A stretch of DNA of 10,923 nucleotides from Thermoleophilia bacterium UBA6103 (GTDB lineage: Bacteria; Actinomycetota; Thermoleophilia; UBA2241): NCBI GenBank assembly GCA_002423545.1, contig DIWP01000022.1, positions 76,282 through 87,204 on the forward strand. The letters are read 5' to 3'. A program made the position numbers and the translations under genes. The notes under the pieces are model-generated. The model made no database searches. It saw only the letters and a program-made list of their open reading frames with translations, and was not told the DNA's origin. Below are positions 1-4,795 of this stretch, piece by piece; position 1 is the first letter of the stretch; the number at the start of each line of letters is the position of its first letter.

Positions 1-497
1 TTGAGCTCGGTGCGCAGGATCTCGATGCCCCAGTTAGCCGTCTCGACCCGCAGCGTCGAACGCAGCTCGTCGTTGATCTTGCCGCGCTCGCTGTTGGCCG
101 ACTTGAGCGTGAGCGTGCCGATGATGTTACGCAGCGTGGTCCGCGCCAGGTTGACGATCTGGTACTCGTACTGGGCCACGTTGTACTGCGACGCCTTGAC
201 ACTCTCCTCGAACGCCTTGACCTTGAGGTAGACCTGCGCGTCGACGCGGGCGTTGAGGTTGTCGTTGGTGATGATCACCTGCGGCTGCGCGTCGACCAGC
301 ACCTCGCGGATGTCCACCTTGTAGAGCTTCTCGATGATCGGGATGATCCAGTGGAACCCGGGCTCCGCGTAGCGCTGGTACTTGCCGAGGCGCTCGATGA
401 GGCCGCGCGACGTTGGCCTGACGATGCGGATACCGCTGAGGACGAACGCCAGGAGAAGCACCGCGATGACAACGATCGCGATAACCAGTACCGACAT
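1..497 (-). CDS. SPFH/band-7 (stomatin-like) membrane protein, 3' end beyond window
   Basis: Partial gene: the first 165 codons are present and the reading frame is still open at the left edge. The product starts with a hydrophobic segment (about residues 2-20, MSVLVIAIVVIAVLLLAF) followed by the stomatin/prohibitin hallmark region: RPTSRGLIERLGKY at 27-40, EPGFHWIIPIIEK at 45-57, then VDIREVLVDAQPQVIITNDN (61-80) and the segment around residues 130-150 (SERGKINDELRSTLR) typical of SPFH proteins. Family members form large oligomeric rings on the inner membrane and act as scaffolds or protease modulators (QmcA/HflK-C/stomatin); the exact role here is unknown. The ATG at 497 is chosen because AAGGAG lies 5 bases upstream. 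No NfeD-like partner is visible, but it could lie beyond the edge. Its upstream neighbour on the same strand is the pilin-like gene, with 191 bases and two hairpins in between, so it probably has its own promoter. Confidence 0.9.
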   Translation of the reverse strand, partial: MSVLVIAIVVIAVLLLAFVLSGIRIVRPTSRGLIERLGKYQRYAEPGFHWIIPIIEKLYKVDIREVLVDAQPQVIITNDNLNARVDAQVYLKVKAFEESVKASQYNVAQYEYQIVNLARTTLRNIIGTLTLKSANSERGKINDELRSTLRVETANWGIEILRTEL

Positions 498-502
498 CAC
501 TG

Positions 503-508
503 CTCCTT
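503..508 (-). promoter_or_regulatory. Ribosome binding site of the SPFH gene
   Basis: AAGGAG on the minus strand, 5 bases before the ATG at 497. It fixes the start of the SPFH gene, which begins directly with its membrane anchor. Confidence 0.7.
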
Positions 509-565
509 AGGCTCAGCTGCGATCGGCTCCCGGCGCCGGTGCGCACGGACGATCGGAGTCTTTGC

Positions 566-592
566 GTACGGGCGGCTACCCGCCGCCCGTAC
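566..592 (-). terminator. Strong hairpin between pilin-like and SPFH genes (candidate terminator)
   Basis: A perfect 11-bp inverted repeat, GTACGGGCGGC / GCCGCCCGTAC, with a 5-base loop. It sits about 100 bases after the stop of the pilin-like gene and 69 bases before the SPFH start. Neither strand carries a T-tract after the stem, which is common in high-GC actinobacteria. It could instead be a leader structure of the SPFH transcript or a protein-binding palindrome. Confidence 0.45.
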
Positions 593-632
593 AAAGTGTA
601 TTCCCTCGGACCATGCGAACGATACGAAGGAC

Positions 633-664
633 CGCTGTCAGCGCCCGATGCCGGCCGGACAGCG
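633..664 (-). terminator. Second hairpin just after the pilin-like gene
   Basis: Inverted repeat CGCTGTC (633-639) / GACAGCG (658-664) with an 18-base GC-rich interior, beginning 24 bases past the stop codon of the pilin-like gene. The position suits a transcription end, but there is no T-tract and the loop is long, so the call is weak. Together with the hairpin at 566-592 it suggests that pilin transcription does not run efficiently into the SPFH gene. Confidence 0.3.
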
Positions 665-688
665 ATCCACGGCCGCCTCGATGAGCCC

Positions 689-1690
689 TCAGCGCCCGGA
701 CGGGCGGCTCACCTCGGCGTCGCGGAAAGTCGCATTGCCTTTGCTCCATGTACCCAATCCGGCCGAGCCCGATGAGAAGCTGTCGTCCCTGAAGTCCATG
801 ATGCTCCTGCCGTCGACGCTCACCACATGGCGGTCGCCGACGACCTCGATCGTCACCGTGTGCTCGGCGCCGTACGCCTGGAAGTCCTTGGGCATCGCCA
901 CGTTCGCCAGCGTACGCGATGACTTCCCCTTGACGTACTTCTGCACCAGGAACCTCTGCTTGCTCTTCACCCGAGGGTCGAAGACGAACACGTAGCCGCT
1001 GGTCTTCTCCTCGCCGTCGGCGCGGTAGAACACGCCGTAGCTTCCCTTCCCCGCCAGCGTCGTGGCGACGTCGATGCGTACGTCGGTCCACTCGGGGTCA
1101 CCGAAGGTGACGCGGTTCGTGGAGGTCTTTGTCGGTGCGACCAGCCCGGCCGCCGTCGCAGACCAGGCGCCGGACAGCACGGTGAGGCCGTCGAGGCTCT
1201 GGAACTGCGACGCATAGAGCACGCTGTCGCGGACCGGCCGCGCCACGTACGGCTCGTCCTTGACCGAGGTCCAGCCGATCAGGCCGAACTGCTCGTACTC
1301 CGGCAGCACGAAGGCCAGTGCGGCGAGCACCTCACCGCTCCAGGCGTCGTAGTGGAAGTCGCCGCGCGACCAGACGTCGCTCTCGGCCATCGGCGCCCCG
1401 CTCCAGGGGTTGTCGGGCCAGGGGTCGAGGTAGGTGGCCACAGCGCCGTCGACCGCCACCTGGGAGGGATCGGGGAAGCCGGCGTCGTGGTCGGCAGCGT
1501 AGGTCACGACGGCGTTCTGGATCGCCCAGACGCCCTCCTTGACGCCGGCGTCTTTGGCCTTGTCGCGCTGGTTCAGGTAGAGCGGCACGGCGATCATCGC
1601 CAGGATGCCGATGATGACGATCACGATGAGCAGCTCGATGAGGGTGAAGCCGGACTGGCCCGGTCCCCATCTGCATCTCGCGCGCTCCAT
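689..1690 (-). CDS. Type IV pilin-like protein with C-terminal concanavalin-like domain
   Basis: 333 residues. A short basic leader (MERARCRWGPGQSG) is followed by the prepilin peptidase site G14/F15 and the classic N-methylated helix FTLIELLIVIVIIGILAMIA, with the conserved Glu at position 5 of the mature protein (E19). Residues about 40-140 resemble GspG/ComGC-type globular domains, including LDPWPDNPWSGAPM (88-101) and GDFHYD (110-115). Residues about 165-330 look like a separate LamG/DUF1080-type beta-sandwich (TFGDPEWTDVRIDV, YGVFYRADGE, HTVTIEVVGDRHVVSVDG, GSAGLGTWS), so the protein is far longer than a usual major pilin of about 150 residues. Expected fate: inserted in the membrane, cleaved by PilD-type peptidase, and assembled into a pilus or pseudopilus, perhaps at the tip. 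The reading frame is open upstream to 1969; ATG 1690 is chosen because the upstream part is not pilin-like and would bury the leader, and because a GGGGG stretch lies 5 bases before it. No pilus assembly genes are in the window. Confidence 0.85.
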   Translation of the reverse strand: MERARCRWGPGQSGFTLIELLIVIVIIGILAMIAVPLYLNQRDKAKDAGVKEGVWAIQNAVVTYAADHDAGFPDPSQVAVDGAVATYLDPWPDNPWSGAPMAESDVWSRGDFHYDAWSGEVLAALAFVLPEYEQFGLIGWTSVKDEPYVARPVRDSVLYASQFQSLDGLTVLSGAWSATAAGLVAPTKTSTNRVTFGDPEWTDVRIDVATTLAGKGSYGVFYRADGEEKTSGYVFVFDPRVKSKQRFLVQKYVKGKSSRTLANVAMPKDFQAYGAEHTVTIEVVGDRHVVSVDGRSIMDFRDDSFSSGSAGLGTWSKGNATFRDAEVSRPSGR

Positions 1691-1886
1691 GCCGTCCCCC
1701 TGTCCGCCGCCAAGGCAGAGGCCGGACCGGCGGGCATCCCGGCCTGCTCCTCCTGCTCCCCTATCGACAGCACCATGCCCCGCACTGCACGTCTGTCCAT
1801 GGAAGATTCGTCTATGTCGCGACGCCGCCCGTCCGCCGGCCGCCTCGCTGGCATGAACCGCGGCGTTCCTGTGGAATACACAGACC
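1691..1886. promoter_or_regulatory. Divergent intergenic region between pilin-like and GreA-like genes
   Basis: This 196-base gap separates two divergent starts and must hold promoters for both. I could not pick out convincing -35/-10 pairs on either strand. On the minus strand a GGGGG stretch (1696-1700) could act as ribosome binding site for the pilin-like gene. On the plus strand only a weak GTGGA (1871-1875) precedes the ATG at 1887. Confidence 0.4.
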
Positions 1887-2480
1887 ATGAGCCGAGCATT
1901 CGTGAAAGAACCGGAGCCGGGCGCCGCCGGCGATCCGCCGGCCGAGCGGCCCATCAGCGAGCACGTCAACTACGTCACGCCGGCCGGGCTCGCACAGCTC
2001 AAGGAGGAGCTCGAGCGGCTGGGCCGACGCCGTATCCAGCTGCTGGAGACGCTGGAGGGCAGCGCCGGCGGCAGCCTGCCGCCCGACCAGGAGCAGATGC
2101 TGCGCGAGGAGCTGGCCTACGTCGACCGCGACATACGCTACTTCGACCGGCGCCTGGACTCGGCGGTGCCGGTGGACCCGGCCGGGCAGCCTCTCCACGA
2201 GGTGGCCTTCGGCGCCACCGTCACGGTCGCTGCATCGGGCTCACGCGTCGCCGACGAGCCGGGCGCCAGCGTGTCGCTCGACTCCCGGCCCGTCCAGGTC
2301 TGGACCATCGTCGGCGAAGACGAGGCCGATCCCGACGCCGGCAAGGTCAGCTACGTCTCGCCTTTGGCGGTGGCGCTGCTCGGCGCCAGGGTCGGTCAGA
2401 CGGTCACCTGGCGCCGCCCGGCCGGGACCCTGCGACTCAAGATCGAGCACATCAGCTATCGTCGCTCAACGGCAGGCTGA
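1887..2480 (+). CDS. GreA/GreB-family transcription elongation factor relative
   Basis: 197 residues. The N-terminal MSRAFVKEPEP and the following PERPIS-like stretch (AERPISEHVNYVTPAGL, 19-35) match a recognisable branch of the GreA/GreB family that is common in proteobacteria. Residues about 28-92 should form the antiparallel coiled coil that enters the RNA polymerase secondary channel. Residues about 105-191 form the FKBP-like C-terminal domain, shown by VAFGATVTV (106-114), WTIVGEDEADPDAGKVSYVS (139-158) and SPLAVALLGARVGQTVTW (158-175). The coil tip does not show the GreA signature (GDLKENAEY in E. coli GreA); it reads EGSAGGSLPPDQEQMLREEL (57-76) instead. Known family members rescue backtracked polymerase by stimulating transcript cleavage; with this tip, cleavage activity is uncertain and a modulatory role is possible. 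The ATG at 1887 is supported by the conserved MSRAFVKE start. The downstream Grx-TrxR gene follows after 45 bases on the same strand. Confidence 0.85.
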   Translation: MSRAFVKEPEPGAAGDPPAERPISEHVNYVTPAGLAQLKEELERLGRRRIQLLETLEGSAGGSLPPDQEQMLREELAYVDRDIRYFDRRLDSAVPVDPAGQPLHEVAFGATVTVAASGSRVADEPGASVSLDSRPVQVWTIVGEDEADPDAGKVSYVSPLAVALLGARVGQTVTWRRPAGTLRLKIEHISYRRSTAG

Positions 2481-2511
2481 GCGCACCGGACCCAAGCTGG
2501 ACTCAGCGTGC

Positions 2512-2519
2512 GGAGGTGA
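2512..2519 (+). promoter_or_regulatory. Ribosome binding site fixing a GTG start
   Basis: GGAGGTGA, nearly a full anti-Shine-Dalgarno match, 6 bases before the GTG at 2526. It decides the start of the glutaredoxin-thioredoxin reductase gene, whose glutaredoxin fold begins at once. Confidence 0.75.
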
Positions 2520-2525
2520 CCCGAC

Positions 2526-3713
2526 GTGGCCCGTATCCACATGTACTCGATGGAGTGGTGCCCGTACTGCGCCAAGGCGAAGGCGATGCTCAAGGCCAAG
2601 GGCATCGACTACGACGAGATCGACGTCACCCACGATGAGGACGCGGCGCGGGAGATGGTCGAGCGCACCGGGCAGCGTGCCGTGCCGCAGTTCTTCCTCG
2701 ACGACGAGTACCTCGGCGGCTACGACTCGCTGGCCTACCTCAACGCCACCGGCGAGCTGGACAAGCGGCTCGGCATCGAGCTGAAGGTCGACCTGACCAA
2801 GGTCTGGGACGTGGCCGTGGTCGGCGGCGGTCCGGCCGGCCTCACGGCCGCCATGTACGCCGCCCGCAAGAGCCTCTCGACCGTCCTCGTCGCCCTCGAC
2901 CTCGGCGGTCAGGTGGGCATCACGCACACCATCACCAACTATCCCGGCCTGCCGGCGGTGACCGGCCCCGACCTGGTGAAGCTGATGTTCGAGCAGGCAT
3001 ACATGTACGGCATGGAACGCCTCATCGGCGAGCGGGTCACGGGGCTGTCCATCGACGGCGTGGCCAAGGTGCTCACGCTGGCCAGCGGCAAGCGCATCCT
3101 GGCGCGCACTGTGATCGTCGCCAGCGGCGCCCAGAAGCGGCGCCTCGACATCCCCGGCGAGAACGAGTTCATGGGGCGCGGCGTGGTGTACTGCTCCACC
3201 TGCGACGGTCCCTTCTACCGCGACGCCACCATCGCCATCGTCGGCGGCGGCAGCTCGGCGATGGAGGCGGCCGTCGAGATGAACGCCATCGCGCGCAAGA
3301 TCTACGTGGTCAGCCGCGGCGAGTGGAGCGGCGAGAGCTACCTGGTCGACAAGGTCCGCGGCGCCAGGAAGGTGCGCCCGCTGCGTGGCTTCGAGCCGGT
3401 CGAGATCAAGGGCGACGACGTCGTGAACGCCCTCGTGCTGCGCAACGTCAAGAACAGCAAGAGCAAGACGCTCAAGGTCGACGGCGTGTTCATCGAGGTC
3501 GGCCTCTTCCCGCAGTCCGACTTCATGCTCGACGTGGTCGACACCAACCAGCGCGGCGAGATCGTGGTCGACGCGCACGGCGTCACCGGGGTGCGCGGCG
3601 TCTTCGCCGCCGGAGACGTCACCGACAACCACGACAAGCAGATCGTGGTGGCCGCCGGCGAGGGCGCCACGGCGGCCCTGGCGGCCTTCGACTACCTGAT
3701 CCACCAGCGCTGA
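2526..3713 (+). CDS. Glutaredoxin-thioredoxin reductase fusion flavoprotein
   Basis: 395 residues in two parts. Residues 1-82 are a glutaredoxin: active-site WCPYC (C12, C15), a cis-proline segment RAVPQFF (51-57) and the glutathione-site-like GGYDS (64-68). Residues about 93-395 are a low-molecular-weight thioredoxin reductase: FAD-binding VVGGGPAGLTAAMYAAR (98-114), redox-active CSTCDG (C223, C226), a second nucleotide fold IVGGGSSAMEAAVE (238-251) and FAD-closing GVFAAGDVTD (358-367). The likely role is passing electrons from a pyridine nucleotide through FAD and the CxxC pair to the attached glutaredoxin, much as AhpF feeds its own N-terminal domain, in thiol-redox defence. The usual TrxR NADPH-phosphate motif HRRxxxR is absent: the matching stretch is VVSRGEWSGE (261-270), so cofactor choice is open. 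Starts with GTG after a strong ribosome binding site. It may share a transcript with the GreA-like gene 45 bases upstream. Confidence 0.93.
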   Translation: MARIHMYSMEWCPYCAKAKAMLKAKGIDYDEIDVTHDEDAAREMVERTGQRAVPQFFLDDEYLGGYDSLAYLNATGELDKRLGIELKVDLTKVWDVAVVGGGPAGLTAAMYAARKSLSTVLVALDLGGQVGITHTITNYPGLPAVTGPDLVKLMFEQAYMYGMERLIGERVTGLSIDGVAKVLTLASGKRILARTVIVASGAQKRRLDIPGENEFMGRGVVYCSTCDGPFYRDATIAIVGGGSSAMEAAVEMNAIARKIYVVSRGEWSGESYLVDKVRGARKVRPLRGFEPVEIKGDDVVNALVLRNVKNSKSKTLKVDGVFIEVGLFPQSDFMLDVVDTNQRGEIVVDAHGVTGVRGVFAAGDVTDNHDKQIVVAAGEGATAALAAFDYLIHQR

Positions 3714-3724
3714 CACCGGACCCG

Positions 3725-3848
3725 CGGCTCGGGACGGAGTCGCAGACGAAGGTCCGCGACGGCCTCGCAGGCAAAGGCTCACACGGGCCCGCGGGCGAAG
3801 GTGCGCGACGGCCCCGGCACCGCGGCTCGCGACGGTCCCGCGGGCGGA
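3725..3848. repeat. Degenerate GC-rich tandem repeats after the TrxR gene
   Basis: Several imperfect copies of a unit of about 18-29 bases occur head to tail. The core is CGCGACGG followed by CCTCGC or CCCCGG and often GGCGAAGGT (roughly 3725-3753, 3754-3779, 3780-3802, 3803-3820 and 3821-3848). Unit length varies, so the array is decayed. It fills most of the 189-base gap between the Grx-TrxR gene and the small membrane protein. No gene is supported here. It may contribute structured RNA at the end of the Grx-TrxR transcript. Confidence 0.5.
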
Positions 3849-3902
3849 GACCGGCAGCGGGCTCGGGTACCGCCGGCCTCGCCGGACCGCTAGCATGAGC
3901 CG

Positions 3903-4163
3903 ATGGGCCGCTTCGCGATCATCTTCCTGCCGCTGTTCGTGGTCATCGCTCTCATGCTGTTCCGACGCATGTTCTCGGCCGAGCGGCGGGCCGGCTACGC
4001 CACGAGCGGCGGCCGCTGGCTCTCCGCTCTCGCCTCCTGGCTGCTCACCGCCCTCGCGTGGTCGGTCATCATCTATCTCGTCTTCCTGACCATTCTCTTC
4101 TTCGTCTTCAAGGTCGACTTCGGCGCCTTCTGGTCGTCACCGGACGCGCCGGACGTGCCGTAA
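3903..4163 (+). CDS. Small two-TM membrane protein of unknown function
   Basis: 86 residues, not recognised as a named family. It begins MGRFAIIFLPLFVVIALMLF, giving a first membrane helix at about residues 4-20. A basic, Gly-rich loop follows (RRMFSAERRAGYATSGGR, 21-38), then a second long helix at about 44-69 and a short acidic-proline tail ending SSPDAPDVP. The positive loop suggests that both termini face outward, by the positive-inside rule. Codon third positions are largely G/C as in the neighbouring genes, which supports real coding. An overlapping ATG at 3895 opens another frame, but that product is Ser-rich without ordered hydrophobic segments and is rejected. No good ribosome binding site precedes 3903, a weakness of the call. 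It stands alone between a repeat region and a palindrome. Confidence 0.65.
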   Translation: MGRFAIIFLPLFVVIALMLFRRMFSAERRAGYATSGGRWLSALASWLLTALAWSVIIYLVFLTILFFVFKVDFGAFWSSPDAPDVP

Positions 4164-4213
4164 GACCGCACGACCCGGTCACCTCCTCGACTCCCCGGCA
4201 CCCGCGATCCTCG

Positions 4214-4239
4214 ACGTGTTGTCAGTTCTGACAACACGT
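4214..4239. promoter_or_regulatory. 26-bp palindrome, candidate operator
   Basis: Two perfect 12-base arms, ACGTGTTGTCAG and CTGACAACACGT, separated by TT. The element is much more AT-rich than its surroundings. It lies 50 bases after the stop of the two-TM protein and 84 bases before the ATG of the 63-residue protein. A near-zero spacer between long arms fits a dimeric regulator binding site better than an RNA hairpin, although a 9-bp stem with a 6-base loop is possible. No T-tract follows. The cognate regulator is not evident; the window encodes one TetR protein, but its own upstream region carries a different inverted repeat. Confidence 0.5.
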
Positions 4240-4310
4240 TGGAACCGCTGAACGTGATCATCGCGAGACCCGTCGCCGACACAGGAAGTGGCAGCTGATG
4301 GCGCCATTCG

Positions 4311-4316
4311 AGGAGG
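4311..4316 (+). promoter_or_regulatory. Ribosome binding site of the 63-residue protein
   Basis: AGGAGG, 7 bases before the ATG at 4324. The same frame is open from a GTG at 4288, but that start has AGGA only one base away, so the ATG is preferred. Confidence 0.5.
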
Positions 4317-4323
4317 CGGGACG

Positions 4324-4515
4324 ATGCAGGCCGGCACGCACGCAGATCCGATGGGGGTCGCCGTCCGGCATCCCTCGGTGCGGATCGCCGCCCAGAGTCC
4401 TTCGGCAGCCGCGCGCGTCCGCGCCACGGAACGCCTCCCGTCCCTACCGACCTGGGCGCTGGTGGCGCTCATCATCGTCTGCGCCATCGTCACCTCGGCG
4501 CTGATACCCGACTGA
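4324..4515 (+). CDS. Small single-TM (tail-anchored-like) protein, hypothetical
   Basis: 63 residues, not recognised. The first 40 or so residues are polar and rich in Ala, Arg and Pro, without sign of a fold. The last 20 form one hydrophobic helix, TWALVALIIVCAIVTSALIP at about 43-62, ending almost at the C-terminus (D63). This is the layout of a tail-anchored membrane peptide with its N-terminus in the cytoplasm. AGGAGG at the right distance supports translation from ATG 4324. Against it: the gene is short, has no family match I can name, and its neighbours are non-coding repeats. The overlapping frame at 4298-4504 gives a Ser/Arg/Pro-rich product with no membrane helix and is treated as a shadow. 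Confidence 0.5.
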   Translation: MQAGTHADPMGVAVRHPSVRIAAQSPSAAARVRATERLPSLPTWALVALIIVCAIVTSALIPD

Positions 4516-4583
4516 CCGCTCGCCGCCGCCGCCCGGTCACCGGCGTCACGCAGACACCGGGTGCACATGACCGTGACCGTACG

Positions 4584-4686
4584 CCCGTCGCTGCGTCCCG
4601 TGCGCGCGTCGCTGCGTCCCACGCGGTCATGGCTACATCCCACGCGGTCATCGCTGCATCGCGCGCGGTCATCGCAGCGGCACGCG
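4584..4686. repeat. 21-bp tandem repeat (about five copies)
   Basis: Consecutive units of 21 bases at 4584-4604, 4605-4625, 4626-4646 and 4647-4667, then a shortened copy to about 4686. The consensus is near CGCGTCGCTGCGTCCCACGCG; the first two copies and the last two are closest to each other, showing stepwise duplication. Because 21 is a multiple of three, all frames stay open and give heptad-like peptides on both strands (for example SLRPTRS), which creates false ORFs. There is no ribosome binding site or domain to support a protein, so this is best read as an intergenic minisatellite upstream of the amidohydrolase. Confidence 0.75.
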
Positions 4687-4690
4687 TCGC

Positions 4691-4707
4691 CGGCGCACGC
4701 TGCGCCG
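4691..4707. terminator. Short perfect hairpin upstream of the amidohydrolase
   Basis: CGGCGCA / TGCGCCG, 7 bp with a 3-base loop, right after the 21-bp repeats. It could end transcription arriving from the small upstream gene, or be a further piece of the repeat region. No T-tract follows. Confidence 0.25.
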
Positions 4708-4714
4708 ACCGCGG

Positions 4715-4743
4715 TCAAGTCGCCGAACGCCGAAGCCGATAGT
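4715..4743 (+). promoter_or_regulatory. Weak candidate promoter for the amidohydrolase
   Basis: TCAAGT (4715-4720), a 17-base spacer and GATAGT (4738-4743), about 53 bases before the GTG start. The spacing is ideal, but the -35 matches the consensus poorly. Confidence 0.2.
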
Positions 4744-4783
4744 CAGGCAGACCCGACAGACCCGCTCGACGATGCAGCCGACC

Positions 4784-4789
4784 AAGGAG
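4784..4789 (+). promoter_or_regulatory. Ribosome binding site fixing the amidohydrolase GTG start
   Basis: AAGGAG, 6 bases before GTG 4796. The in-frame ATG at 4772 lies upstream of this site, has no ribosome binding site of its own, and would add eight residues that span the site. The GTG is therefore preferred. Confidence 0.7.
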
Positions 4790-4795
4790 ACGATC

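Noticed and set aside
555..600. Possible stress-sigma promoter on the minus strand (CTTTG ... GGGTAG) before the SPFH gene
   Set aside because: The elements lie inside the 566-592 hairpin and the -35-like part is a poor match, so I could not separate it from chance.
1691..1969. Upstream extension of the pilin-like frame to 1969
   Set aside because: It would put about 93 unrelated residues before the prepilin leader and overlap the divergent GreA-like gene. Prepilin leaders are short and basic.
2466..3896. Long minus-strand open frame (476 codons) opposite the Grx-TrxR gene
   Set aside because: It is rich in Ala, Val, His and Asp with no recognisable domain, the usual look of the antisense of a high-GC gene. 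The plus strand has clear catalytic motifs and a strong ribosome binding site.
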